From positions 1 to 32,586 of the forward strand of contig NZ_JAHRXF010000059.1 of assembly GCF_019104725.1 (NCBI RefSeq): a stretch of 32,586 nt of DNA, given 5' to 3'. The translations under genes and the position numbers were made by a program. Each line of letters starts with the position of its first letter. The first letter of the stretch is position 1. Source of the DNA: Streptomyces corallincola (GTDB lineage Bacteria > Actinomycetota > Actinomycetes > Streptomycetales > Streptomycetaceae). Shown here piece by piece: positions 7,896-14,915 of the stretch. The notes beneath the pieces are model-generated. The model worked only from the letters and a program-made list of their open reading frames with translations. It had not been told where the DNA came from and ran no database searches.

Positions 7896-9902
7896 ATGAC
7901 CGTAGAGCTGGTGCGGGGGCAGAACCACCCGTTGTCCCGGGCCCGGCTGGAGATCCGGATCTCCGCGGGCGTGCCCGTCCTGGCGGGTGCCGTGCTCGGC
8001 GACAAACACGGCACCGTGCCGGACACCGCGTGGGTGGCCCACCCCGGCGCCACGACCCTGCCCGGCATCGAGGTCTCCGGGCAGGCCGCCGCCGACCACC
8101 GGCTCGCCGTGGACCTCGACGCCCTCCCCGCCGCGGCACACCGCGTCACCCTCCTGCTCGCCCTGCCCGCACTGCCGGGCCGCCCGCACCGCTTCGGCGC
8201 CGTCCCCGCACCGCACACGGCGGTCACCGCTCTCGACGGCACCGAGATCGCCTCGTACACCCTCACCGGCCTGGACGCCGAGTCGGCCGTCGTCGCCCTG
8301 GAGCTGTACCGGCGCGACAGCGGCTGGAAGGTGCGCGCAGTGGGCCAGGGATACGCCGACGGACTCCCCGCCCTCCTCGCCGACCAGGGGCTCGGCACGC
8401 CGGATGAACTCGCCGCGCGCATCGAGGAGTCCGTGGCCCGCGGCCTCGCCCGCGCCGTCCCGGGCCCACGCCCGCGGGACACCTCCGAACGGCAGCCCGC
8501 CGGGGCATCGGCATCTGTGGGTGGCGCGGTGCCGGTGCCCGACGCGGTGCCCGGTCCGGTGCCGGTGCCCCCGGCCGACAGCCCGCTCGACCCGGTCGCG
8601 GCGGCCGACGCCGTACCGCCCGGCGGCGGCCGCGTGGACTACACGCACCCCGGCCGTCGCCCCCGTACGACGATGCCCGAGCCCGCGCCCGAGCCGGTCC
8701 CCGCGTCCGCATCGGCGACGCCCGGTTCGGCCGCGTCGCACACGCCGCCTCCCGAGGACGGGCCCGCGCGGCCGGTCGCGGGGGACGCGGCGGGCTGGAC
8801 GCTGGAGGAGCGGCTGTACAACCAGGTGTGGGGCATGTTCGAGGATCTGGCCCGCACGGCGGCGGCCCGCCGCAGCGCGGTCGAGTTCGCCGACACCCGC
8901 CTGGACCGGGAGCTGGACGCGGCCCTGGCCGACCCGCGCGCCCGGCTCGGCACGGCGGGCGAGGCCGCGCGGGAGGCCGCCCTCACCCGGCACGCCGAAC
9001 TCGTCGAACAGGCGGACGCCGCCTTCGACCGCGACGTGGAGCAGATCGCCGCTGAGTCGGCCGTGGTCGAGCCCGCGCTGTCGGCCCCCTGCGCCCGCTG
9101 GGACCACCCCGTCTGGCACGGCTACCGGGTGCCCGAGGAACCCGCGCAGGCCGTCCGGCTCGGTGAGCTGCACCTGCCCGAGAGCCCGGATCTGCGCATC
9201 CCGCTGCTGGTCAGGCTGCCGCTGGAGCGCGGGCTGTGGATCGACAGTGCTCCCGGACCGGACGGCCCGGACGGACCGGACGGCCCGGCGGACACCGGTG
9301 ACACCGCCCGGCGTGCCCTGGAGACGGCCGTCGCCCTCGCCGTCCGGCTGCTGGCCGCCCACCCGGCGGGGGAGTTCGCCGTCCACGCCGTCGATCCGGA
9401 CGGCGCGGGTGCGCGGGCGCTCCGGCCGCTGACCGACGCCGGACTGCTGCCCGGAGCGGCACGCGGCGCGACCGGCGTGGCCGAGATCCTGGGCAGGCTC
9501 ACCCACCGGGTCGATCTGGTCCAGATGGCGGTGCGCGGCGGGGCCGCCGGGTCGCTGCCGCCCGACCTGGACACCGGCCGCCACCTGCTGATCGTCAACG
9601 ACTTCCCGCACGGTTTCGACGACCGCGCCGTCACCCAGCTCCGCTACCTCGCGGACGAGGGGCCCGCCGTCGGCGTCCATCTGCTGCTCGTGGCCGACCG
9701 TGCCGGGGCCGCCGCCTACGGGCCGTTGCTGGACCCGCTCTGGCGTTCGCTGATGCGACTCACCCCGGTCCCCGACGACCACTTGGCCGATCCCTGGGTC
9801 GGCCATGCCTGGACCTACGAGCCGTCACTCGTCCCGCCCGGCAGCGCGGTCCTCCGGCAGGTGCTCACCGCGCTCACGGACGCGTCGGCAAAGGATAAGT
9901 AA
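7896..9902 (+). CDS. TerD-like protein fused to an FtsK-like ATPase fold lacking Walker A
   Basis: A 668-aa protein of three parts. Residues about 1-190 resemble a TerD domain (GQNHPLSRARLEIRISAG, ASYTLTGLDAESAVVALELYRR) but lack the GDN...GDDE calcium motif of the preceding gene. Residues about 190-285 are a Pro/Ala/Val-rich low-complexity linker. Residues about 290-370 are helical and charged. The rest (about 420-660) resembles the FtsK/SpoIIIE/HerA-type ATPase domains of actinobacterial proteins, with a Walker-B-like HLLIVNDFP strand and a following HLLLVADR strand. I see no GxxxxGK[ST] motif, so nucleotide binding may be lost. DGPDGP repeats near 449-460 interrupt the domain. The ATG has a GAGGGGGC site upstream. 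The location right after terD suggests the two act together in a Ter stress system. Function is unknown; the FtsK-like relation is inferred from strand pattern. Confidence 0.75.
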   Translation: MTVELVRGQNHPLSRARLEIRISAGVPVLAGAVLGDKHGTVPDTAWVAHPGATTLPGIEVSGQAAADHRLAVDLDALPAAAHRVTLLLALPALPGRPHRFGAVPAPHTAVTALDGTEIASYTLTGLDAESAVVALELYRRDSGWKVRAVGQGYADGLPALLADQGLGTPDELAARIEESVARGLARAVPGPRPRDTSERQPAGASASVGGAVPVPDAVPGPVPVPPADSPLDPVAAADAVPPGGGRVDYTHPGRRPRTTMPEPAPEPVPASASATPGSAASHTPPPEDGPARPVAGDAAGWTLEERLYNQVWGMFEDLARTAAARRSAVEFADTRLDRELDAALADPRARLGTAGEAAREAALTRHAELVEQADAAFDRDVEQIAAESAVVEPALSAPCARWDHPVWHGYRVPEEPAQAVRLGELHLPESPDLRIPLLVRLPLERGLWIDSAPGPDGPDGPDGPADTGDTARRALETAVALAVRLLAAHPAGEFAVHAVDPDGAGARALRPLTDAGLLPGAARGATGVAEILGRLTHRVDLVQMAVRGGAAGSLPPDLDTGRHLLIVNDFPHGFDDRAVTQLRYLADEGPAVGVHLLLVADRAGAAAYGPLLDPLWRSLMRLTPVPDDHLADPWVGHAWTYEPSLVPPGSAVLRQVLTALTDASAKDK

Positions 9903-9945
9903 AAGCGCCGTGAGCTGCTGACTTGGATTTTTCTTTACCAAGCTC

Positions 9946-9975
9946 TTTACCTTTCCTTGGTGATTGGGGTACCTT
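9946..9975 (+). promoter_or_regulatory. Candidate promoter of the riboswitch-terC transcript
   Basis: TTTACC (9946-9951) and TACCTT (9970-9975) are separated by 18 nt. They lie in an A/T-rich stretch that is unusual for this genome. Transcription would start near 9982, immediately before the riboswitch helix P1 at 9985. The position relative to the aptamer is the main support. Confidence 0.45.
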
Positions 9976-9984
9976 TTCTCCATA

Positions 9985-10121
9985 CGGAGGGGAGTACTCC
10001 CGACCGCGGCGCGCTCGTCAGTACGGACCTACGGGTTCCGGGGCGCCGGCCCGATCCGGGTGGAGGAGACCTCCGGCAGCGATCACGCTGGCAGTGTTTG
10101 CCACTACGTAATGCCGGAGGT
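9985..10121 (+). ncRNA. yybP-ykoY manganese riboswitch with Shine-Dalgarno expression platform
   Basis: The two conserved aptamer loops are present: GGGGAGTA (9989-9996) and GGAGACCT (10065-10072). CGTCA between them is also typical. CGGAGG (9985-9990) pairs with CCTCCG (10070-10075) to form P1. Alternatively ACCTCCGGCA (10069-10078) pairs over 10 perfect bp with TGCCGGAGGT (10112-10121), which contains the terC Shine-Dalgarno sequence. The two pairings share 10070-10075 and exclude each other. Mn2+-stabilised P1 would free the ribosome site and switch terC on; without Mn2+ the site is masked. The family is known to sense Mn2+ and often controls TerC/YkoY-type exporters, which fits the downstream gene. 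Confidence 0.88.
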
Positions 10122-10124
10122 GCG

Positions 10125-11132
10125 GTGGAAGTCTCCATGACGCTGTGGGTCCTGACGATCGTCGGGCTCGCCGCCCTGATCGCGGTTGACTTCTTCATCG
10201 GCCGCAAACCCCACGACGTGTCCATCAAGGAAGCGGGGATCTGGACCGGAGTCTGGATCGTCCTGGCCGGACTCTTCGGCCTCGGGCTGTTCCTGTTCGG
10301 CGGCGGTGAGCCGTCCGGTGAGTTCTTCGCCGGGTTCATCACCGAGAAGTCGCTCAGCGTGGACAACCTCTTCGTCTTCGTCCTGATCATGGCGAAGTTC
10401 GCGGTGCCCTCGCAGTACCAGCAGCGCGTGCTGCTCGTCGGCGTCCTGATAGCCCTGGTGCTGCGGGCCGTCTTCATCGCCGCCGGTGCGGCGATCATCG
10501 CCAACTTCTCCTGGGTGTTCTACATCTTCGGAGCCTTCCTGATCTGGACCGCCTGGAAGCTGGTCCAGGAGGCCCGCTCCGGGCACGAGGACGAGGAGTA
10601 CGAGGAGAACAAGCTGCTCAGGGCCGCCGAGCGCCGCTTCGGTGTCGCGGACCGGTACTACGGCACCAAGCTGTGGATCGAGCAGCACGGCAAGCGGGTC
10701 ATGACCCCGATGCTGGTCGTGATGCTCGCCATCGGCACCACCGACGTCCTGTTCGCGCTGGACTCGATCCCGGCCATCTTCGGGCTCACCCAGGACCCGT
10801 ACATCGTGTTCACCGCCAACGCGTTCGCCCTGATGGGCCTGCGCCAGCTCTACTTCCTCATCGGCGGCCTGCTGAAGAAGCTGGTCCACCTGTCCTACGG
10901 GCTGTCGATCATCCTCGGCTTCATCGGCGTCAAGCTGGTGCTGCACGCCCTGCACGAGTCCGGCGTCCCCGTGCCCGAGATCAGCATCCCGGTCTCGCTC
11001 GGCGTGATCTGCGCCGTCCTGATCGTCACCACCCTCACCAGCCTGGCCGCCTCCAGAAAGCAGTCCGCCGCCGAGTCCGGAAGCGCGTCGGGCGAGGGGA
11101 AGTCCGAGCACAGCATCGACGCCCGACGCTGA
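10125..11132 (+). CDS. terC: TerC-family membrane protein, probable metal (Mn2+) exporter
   Basis: A 335-aa polytopic membrane protein of the TerC family (TerC/Alx/YkoY). Conserved acidic membrane motifs are SLSVDNLFVFVLIM (about 74-87) and FALDSIPAIFGLT (about 208-220), the likely metal-coordinating sites. Around eight to nine helices are predicted, with a cytoplasmic charged loop near 145-185. Members export Mn2+ or help metallate exported enzymes. The preceding Mn2+ riboswitch supports a manganese role more than tellurite resistance. The GTG at 10125 is chosen because GGAGG (10116-10120), the sequence masked by the riboswitch, lies 4 nt upstream. The in-frame ATG at 10137 would be 16 nt from it. 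The last ~25 residues are hydrophilic. The following antiporter gene begins about 110 bp downstream and could be co-transcribed. Confidence 0.93.
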   Translation: MEVSMTLWVLTIVGLAALIAVDFFIGRKPHDVSIKEAGIWTGVWIVLAGLFGLGLFLFGGGEPSGEFFAGFITEKSLSVDNLFVFVLIMAKFAVPSQYQQRVLLVGVLIALVLRAVFIAAGAAIIANFSWVFYIFGAFLIWTAWKLVQEARSGHEDEEYEENKLLRAAERRFGVADRYYGTKLWIEQHGKRVMTPMLVVMLAIGTTDVLFALDSIPAIFGLTQDPYIVFTANAFALMGLRQLYFLIGGLLKKLVHLSYGLSIILGFIGVKLVLHALHESGVPVPEISIPVSLGVICAVLIVTTLTSLAASRKQSAAESGSASGEGKSEHSIDARR

Positions 11133-11243
11133 CCCGACGGCGCCGCCCGCCGCCGGTGTCCCTCACGCGGCCCACGAGAAGGAGGAACCCGCATCCGCGA
11201 GCAACGGAATGCGAACCCCGCACACCTCTGTAACCATCGCAGC

Positions 11244-12344
11244 ATGATCAATGGGCTCAGGTCGCTCGCCGTGCGCTGGACGTTCGTCGTCCCGGTGCTC
11301 GCCGTGGTCCTGCTCGCCCTCACCTGGGGGCGCTCGCTGCCCGGTGCGCTCGTCGCCCTCGTGACCCTGGTCCTCGCGGGCTCCGTGCTCGCCGCCGTCC
11401 ACCACGCGGAAGTGGTCGCCCACCGGGTCGGGGAACCCTTCGGTTCCCTGGTCCTCGCCGTCGCCGTGACGATCATCGAGGTCGCGCTGATCGTCACCCT
11501 GATGGTGGACGGCGGAGACAAGAGTTCCAGCCTGGCCCGCGACACCGTGTTCGCCGCCGTGATGATCACCTGCAACGGCATCGTCGGACTGTGTCTCCTC
11601 GTCGCCTCCCTGCGGCACCGGACGGCCGTCTTCAACCCCGAGGGCACCGGAGCGGCGCTGGCCACGGTGGCGACCCTGGCCACGCTCAGCCTCGTGCTGC
11701 CGACCTTCACGACCAGCAAGCCCGGCCCCGAGTTCTCCACCGTGCAGCTGACGTTCGCCGCCATCTCCTCGCTCGTTCTCTACGGCCTCTTCGTCACCAC
11801 CCAGACCGTGCGGCACCGCGACTACTTCCTGCCGATCACCCGGCAGGGCGACGTCATCGCCGGTAACGAACACGCCGACCCGCCGACCCGCCGTGCCGCC
11901 GGGATCAGCCTCGGACTGCTCGGCGTCGCGCTGGTCGGCGTCGTGGGACTGGCCAAGGGCGTGTCGCCCACCATCGAGTCCGGAGTGCAAGCGGCCGGGC
12001 TGCACCAGGCCGTCGTCGGTGTGGTCATCGCCCTGCTCGTCCTGCTGCCCGAGACCATCGCCGCGCTGCGCGCCGCCCGCCGCGACCGGGTGCAGACCAG
12101 CCTCAACCTGGCGCTCGGCTCCGCGATGGCCAGCATCGGCCTGACCATCCCGGCCGTCGCGCTCGCCTCGGTCTGGCTGTCCGGGCCGCTCGTCCTCGGC
12201 CTCAGCTCCACCCACATGCTGCTGCTCGCGCTCACCGTCGTGGTCAGCTCCCTGACCGTGGTGCCGGGCCGCGCCACCCCCCTCCAGGGCGGAGTGCACC
12301 TGGTGCTGTTCGCGGCCTATCTGGAACTGGCGATCAACCCGTAG
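11244..12344 (+). CDS. chaA: Calcium/proton antiporter, ChaA/CAX type
   Basis: A 366-aa membrane protein of the Ca2+:cation antiporter superfamily with about eleven hydrophobic helices. The two repeated alpha motifs are visible: HRVGEPFGSLVLAVAVTIIE (about 60-79) and VVIALLVLLPETIAALRAA (about 261-279). Their acidic residues are the expected ion site. The central NEHADPPTRR hydrophilic segment separates the two halves, as in the family. It would export Ca2+ (or Na+/K+) in exchange for H+, and fits the metal-homeostasis theme of terC and the Mn2+ riboswitch. The ATG at 11244 lacks a clear ribosome binding site. Strikingly, AAGGAGG lies about 60 nt upstream, ideally placed for an in-frame ATC codon at 11193 (see findings), so the true start could be 17 codons earlier. 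The symbol is by family resemblance. Confidence 0.85.
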   Translation: MINGLRSLAVRWTFVVPVLAVVLLALTWGRSLPGALVALVTLVLAGSVLAAVHHAEVVAHRVGEPFGSLVLAVAVTIIEVALIVTLMVDGGDKSSSLARDTVFAAVMITCNGIVGLCLLVASLRHRTAVFNPEGTGAALATVATLATLSLVLPTFTTSKPGPEFSTVQLTFAAISSLVLYGLFVTTQTVRHRDYFLPITRQGDVIAGNEHADPPTRRAAGISLGLLGVALVGVVGLAKGVSPTIESGVQAAGLHQAVVGVVIALLVLLPETIAALRAARRDRVQTSLNLALGSAMASIGLTIPAVALASVWLSGPLVLGLSSTHMLLLALTVVVSSLTVVPGRATPLQGGVHLVLFAAYLELAINP

Positions 12345-12372
12345 GGGGAAGGCCGTTCCGTGGTGGCGGGAG

Positions 12373-12381
12373 TTGTCCACA
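12373..12381 (+). promoter_or_regulatory. DnaA box upstream of aroQ
   Basis: TTGTCCACA is an exact match to the preferred Streptomyces DnaA-binding sequence. It lies 83 bp before the aroQ start. Two more exact copies, in the same orientation, precede uvrC. A candidate aroQ -10, GATACA, is at 12409-12414. Confidence 0.6.
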
Positions 12382-12463
12382 GCCCCGCCGGGCGCGGGCC
12401 GCAGGCGTGATACACCGGGGGCGAGCGGGCGGACGCGCCGCCCCGACCGGACCCGGAGGAACC

Positions 12464-12937
12464 GTGCCCCGCACCCTGGCCAACGCCCCGATCATGATCC
12501 TCAACGGGCCCAACCTGAACCTCCTGGGCCTGCGCCAGCCCGAGATCTACGGCACGGACACCCTGGCCGACGTGGAGGCCCGGTGCGTGAGGGCGGCGGC
12601 GGCGCACGGCGGCACGGTGGACTTCCGGCAGTCCAACCACGAGGGCGAACTCGTGGACTGGATTCACGAGGCACGGCTCGGGCACTGCGGGATCGTCATC
12701 AACCCCGCCGCCTACTCGCACACCTCGATCGCCCTGCTGGACGCGCTCAACACCTGCGACGGCATGCCCGTGGTGGAGGTCCACATCTCCAACATCCACC
12801 AGCGGGAGACGTTCCGGCACCACTCGTACGTCTCGCTGCGCGCGGACGGCGTCATCGCGGGCTGCGGCGTGCAGGGGTACGTCTTCGGGGTGGAGCGGGT
12901 GGCCGAGCTGGCCGGTGCCGCCCGCACCGACGCGTAG
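12464..12937 (+). CDS. aroQ: Type II 3-dehydroquinate dehydratase
   Basis: AroQ catalyses the third step of the shikimate pathway, 3-dehydroquinate to 3-dehydroshikimate. Type II enzymes are small dodecamers of about 150 aa, and this one has 157. ILNGPNLNLLGLRQPEIYG (12-30) is the family signature, with Arg24 and Tyr29 the expected catalytic pair on the lid. NPAAYSHTSIALLDAL follows near 85-100, and VEVHISNIHQRETFRHHS near 106-123 includes the catalytic His and substrate-binding residues. The GTG at 12464 is selected for its GGAGGA site 4-5 nt upstream; an ATG at 12494 lacks one. The gene appears monocistronic, with no other shikimate genes nearby. It is convergent with the metallo-hydrolase gene. 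Confidence 0.96.
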   Translation: MPRTLANAPIMILNGPNLNLLGLRQPEIYGTDTLADVEARCVRAAAAHGGTVDFRQSNHEGELVDWIHEARLGHCGIVINPAAYSHTSIALLDALNTCDGMPVVEVHISNIHQRETFRHHSYVSLRADGVIAGCGVQGYVFGVERVAELAGAARTDA

Positions 12938-13103
12938 CGGCGTCGGAGCGCCGGAGAGAGGGGGTGGGCCGCCGGCCGAGGGGCGGGGGTTGGTGGCCGG
13001 CGGCCCGTACCGCCCAGGAGCCGTGTCCTGCGCGGGGGCGTTCACCAGTTCACCGCGCTCCACCGCCCACCGGGAGCGTGCACGGGCCGTCGGTGTGTGC
13101 GAA

Positions 13104-13149
13104 CCGTTCACACGGGGTGTGAACGGGTGCGGTGCGGCGGGCGTAGCCT
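13104..13149 (+). promoter_or_regulatory. Palindromic operator overlapping an orphan promoter
   Basis: CCGTTCACAC (13104-13113), GGG, and GTGTGAACGG (13117-13126) form a perfect 10-bp inverted repeat typical of a dimeric repressor site. A -10 hexamer TAGCCT lies at 13144-13149. With a 17-nt spacer the -35 region would be 13121-13126, inside the right half-site, so a bound repressor would block polymerase. The region lies between two convergent genes, so this promoter serves no annotated gene on the plus strand. The 305-bp gap (12938-13242) otherwise holds only the terminator described separately. Confidence 0.5.
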
Positions 13150-13201
13150 CAACTCCGTTGCCATATCGCAGAGTTCAGGGCAGTCGCCCCATGAGGGGCC
13201 C

Positions 13202-13246
13202 GTGAGCGCCCCCTCCGTGAGTGCCCCTTGCGGGAGGGCGGCTCAC
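13202..13246. terminator. Bidirectional terminator hairpin between aroQ and the MBL gene
   Basis: The left arm GTGAGCGCCCCCTCCG (13202-13217) and right arm CGGGAGGGCGGCTCAC (13231-13246) are near-complementary over about 15 bp, with a small internal mismatch, around a 13-nt loop. The right arm contains the stop codon of the minus-strand gene. Its position suits both convergent transcripts. Confidence 0.55.
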
Positions 13247-13899
13247 CAGCCGCGCGAGCGCCACTCCGCCAGGTGCGGGCGCTCGGCACCCAGAGTGGTG
13301 TCGGCGCCGTGGCCGGGGTAGACCCAGGTCTCGTCCGGGAGCACGTCGAAGATCTTCGTCTCCACGTCGTGCAGCAGGCTGGCGAACGCCTCGGGGTCCT
13401 GGTGGGTGTTGCCGACACCGCCGGGGAAGAGGCAGTCGCCGGTGAAGACGTGCGGGTGGCCGTGCGGGTCGTCGTAGACGAGGGCGATGGAACCCGGCGT
13501 GTGCCCGACCAAGTGGCGGGCCGTCAGCTCCACCTGTCCGACGCGGACCACGTCGCCGTCGTCCAGCGGGACCGCCGTGGGCACCGGGATGCCGTCGGCG
13601 TCCGCGCGGCCCGCGTAGGTGCGGGCGGCGGTGGACGAGACGACCTCGGCGAGGGCCTGCCAGTGGTCGCCGTGCCGGTGGGTGGTGACGACGGCGGTGA
13701 TGCCGTCCTCGCCGATCGTGCCGAGCAGCGTCTCCGGCTCGTTCGCGGCGTCGATCAGCAACTGCTCGTCGGTGGCCCGGCACCGCAGCAGATAGGCGTT
13801 GTTGTCCATCGGGCCGACCGCGATCTTGGTGATCATCAGGTCCTTGAGCTCGTGCACGTCCGCCGGTCCGCCGACCCGGACCACTCCGCTGTACGTCAT
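13243..13899 (-). CDS. Metallo-beta-lactamase-fold hydrolase, glyoxalase II-like
   Basis: A 218-aa protein of the MBL superfamily. The metal-binding motif THRHGDH has His74, His76, Asp78 and His79. LVGHTPGS (about 129-136), FTGDCLFPGG (about 152-161) and VYPGHGADT (about 193-201) supply the remaining metal ligands. This pattern matches glyoxalase-II-like thioesterases, but the C-terminal glutathione-binding domain of true GloB is missing, as expected in a mycothiol-using actinomycete. The substrate is therefore unknown. The ATG at 13899 has no ribosome site. A TAGGCT hexamer ends 7 nt upstream on the minus strand, so the message is probably leaderless. It neighbours a mycothiol-dependent-isomerase family gene, also on the minus strand, so a shared thiol-detoxification theme is possible. 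Confidence 0.88.
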   Translation of the reverse strand: MTYSGVVRVGGPADVHELKDLMITKIAVGPMDNNAYLLRCRATDEQLLIDAANEPETLLGTIGEDGITAVVTTHRHGDHWQALAEVVSSTAARTYAGRADADGIPVPTAVPLDDGDVVRVGQVELTARHLVGHTPGSIALVYDDPHGHPHVFTGDCLFPGGVGNTHQDPEAFASLLHDVETKIFDVLPDETWVYPGHGADTTLGAERPHLAEWRSRGW

Positions 13900-13950
13900 G
13901 ACGATCAGCCTATAGCGGCCCGGTGACCTGCGGACGGCACGCGTGGGGAC

Positions 13951-14637
13951 CTACAGAGGCGGCAGCGCGGGGAGCGCGCCGCCCTCCGCCTTCAGGGCCG
14001 CGCCGTCGCGCCGTCCGGCGAGCCAGCCCAGCAGGTCGGCGGGCGGTCCGGTGACGGTGACCTCCGGGGCGGTGGCCTCGCGGCCCGTGGTCCACACACG
14101 GGTGCCGTCGGTGAGGCGGGTCGCCGGGACACCGGGGGCGCCCGCGAACCGGCCGGCCAGGAACGCGGTCTCCCGTTCGGTGAACTCGGCCGGGAGGTCC
14201 TCCAGGTCGTAGCCGATCCCGAGGTCCACGTGGTGCAGCTCCACCTCGACCCAGCGCCGGAACGGCAGCCGGGAGACGGTGTCGGTGACGCCGTTGCGCA
14301 GCTCCACCACCCGCGACCAGTCGGCCTGTTCCGCGCACCCGTCCTGGAAGCGGTCCGCGCTCGCGCGCACGTCGGCCAGCTGGCCGACCAGGTCGCGCGG
14401 GGCGTCCCGCTCGATGTCGGCGTCCCGCGTCTCGGCGCTCGCGTACATCGGGCGGCCGGACAGCACGTTCACGAGGGCGTCCGCGTTGCGTGCCAGGTGC
14501 GCGAGGACGTGCCCCCGGCTCCAGCCGGGAAGCCGTGACGGCTCGGCCACCGAGGCGTTGTCCAGTGCGGTGGCCGCCCTCAGCAGGCGGTCGGTCGCCT
14601 CACGCAGACGGTCCAGGTCATGGGTGTGATCAGTCAT
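13951..14637 (-). CDS. Maleylpyruvate isomerase / DinB-fold family protein
   Basis: A 228-aa member of the mycothiol-dependent maleylpyruvate isomerase superfamily. The N-terminal DinB-like four-helix domain shows RLPGWSRGHVLAHLARNADAL (about 35-55), including the conserved metal-ligand His47. VEVELHHVDLG near 140-150 supplies the other His ligands. The C-terminal part (about 170-225) matches the small second domain of the family (ATRLTDG, VTGPPADLLGWLAGR). Characterised relatives isomerise maleylpyruvate with mycothiol; most actinobacterial paralogues have unknown substrates, and no aromatic-degradation genes are nearby here. The ATG at 14637 is chosen because TACCCT lies 7 nt upstream on the minus strand, indicating a leaderless transcript; a more upstream in-frame start would cross that hexamer. 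It is followed after about 50 bp by the MBL hydrolase, which has its own -10. Confidence 0.82.
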   Translation of the reverse strand: MTDHTHDLDRLREATDRLLRAATALDNASVAEPSRLPGWSRGHVLAHLARNADALVNVLSGRPMYASAETRDADIERDAPRDLVGQLADVRASADRFQDGCAEQADWSRVVELRNGVTDTVSRLPFRRWVEVELHHVDLGIGYDLEDLPAEFTERETAFLAGRFAGAPGVPATRLTDGTRVWTTGREATAPEVTVTGPPADLLGWLAGRRDGAALKAEGGALPALPPL

Positions 14638-14794
14638 GGCCCCGAGGGTAGGGCCTGCCGGGGGTGCGGCCACTCGTTCGGGTGAAGGAGAGACACCTCG
14701 CCCCTGAATCGAATGTGCGTGCTATATCGTCGGTGGTGTCTTCGGGCATGCTGGACGGGCGGGGATTGTTATGCCTCTCGGAATCCGACCGGCG

Positions 14795-14817
14795 TTGTCA
14801 GTGGCTCCCCCTACCCT
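14795..14817 (+). promoter_or_regulatory. RecA-independent DNA-damage promoter of uvrA
   Basis: TTGTCAGTG (14795-14803), 8 nt, TACCCT (14812-14817): an exact match to tTGTCRgtg-N8-TAnnnT. The -35 is identical to that of uvrB. Transcription should start near 14824, giving a leader of about 90 nt before the GTG at 14916. Unlike the other three copies this one is not leaderless. Confidence 0.85.
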
Positions 14818-14915
14818 CGGAAAACCCTCGGAAAGCAGCACGGGGCACCGGCGCCGTGTCATCTCCCCTCCAGAATCCGGATCTCCTTCAGCTCCCAAGA
14901 AAGGTGCGGACCGGC

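Noticed and set aside
7255..11132. Classical tellurite-resistance operon
   Set aside because: terZ, terA and terB are missing and terC is under a Mn2+ riboswitch, so a metal/stress group is the more economical reading.
13228..13926. A plus-strand gene driven by the orphan promoter and antisense to the MBL hydrolase
   Set aside because: The frame is a shadow of a clear MBL protein, has no ribosome site, and lies beyond a hairpin that probably ends the transcript.
14709..14724. LexA-box-like TCGAAT-GTGC-GTGCTA upstream of uvrA
   Set aside because: The left half fits TCGAAC in five of six bases but the right half is poor, and it lies about 100 bp from the predicted start. The exact RecA-independent motif is a better explanation of damage control.
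14664..14915. Upstream extension of uvrA by 84 codons from 14664
   Set aside because: The extension starts upstream of, and reads through, the damage promoter at 14795-14817, and its translation is unlike UvrA. GTG 14916 matches the family start.
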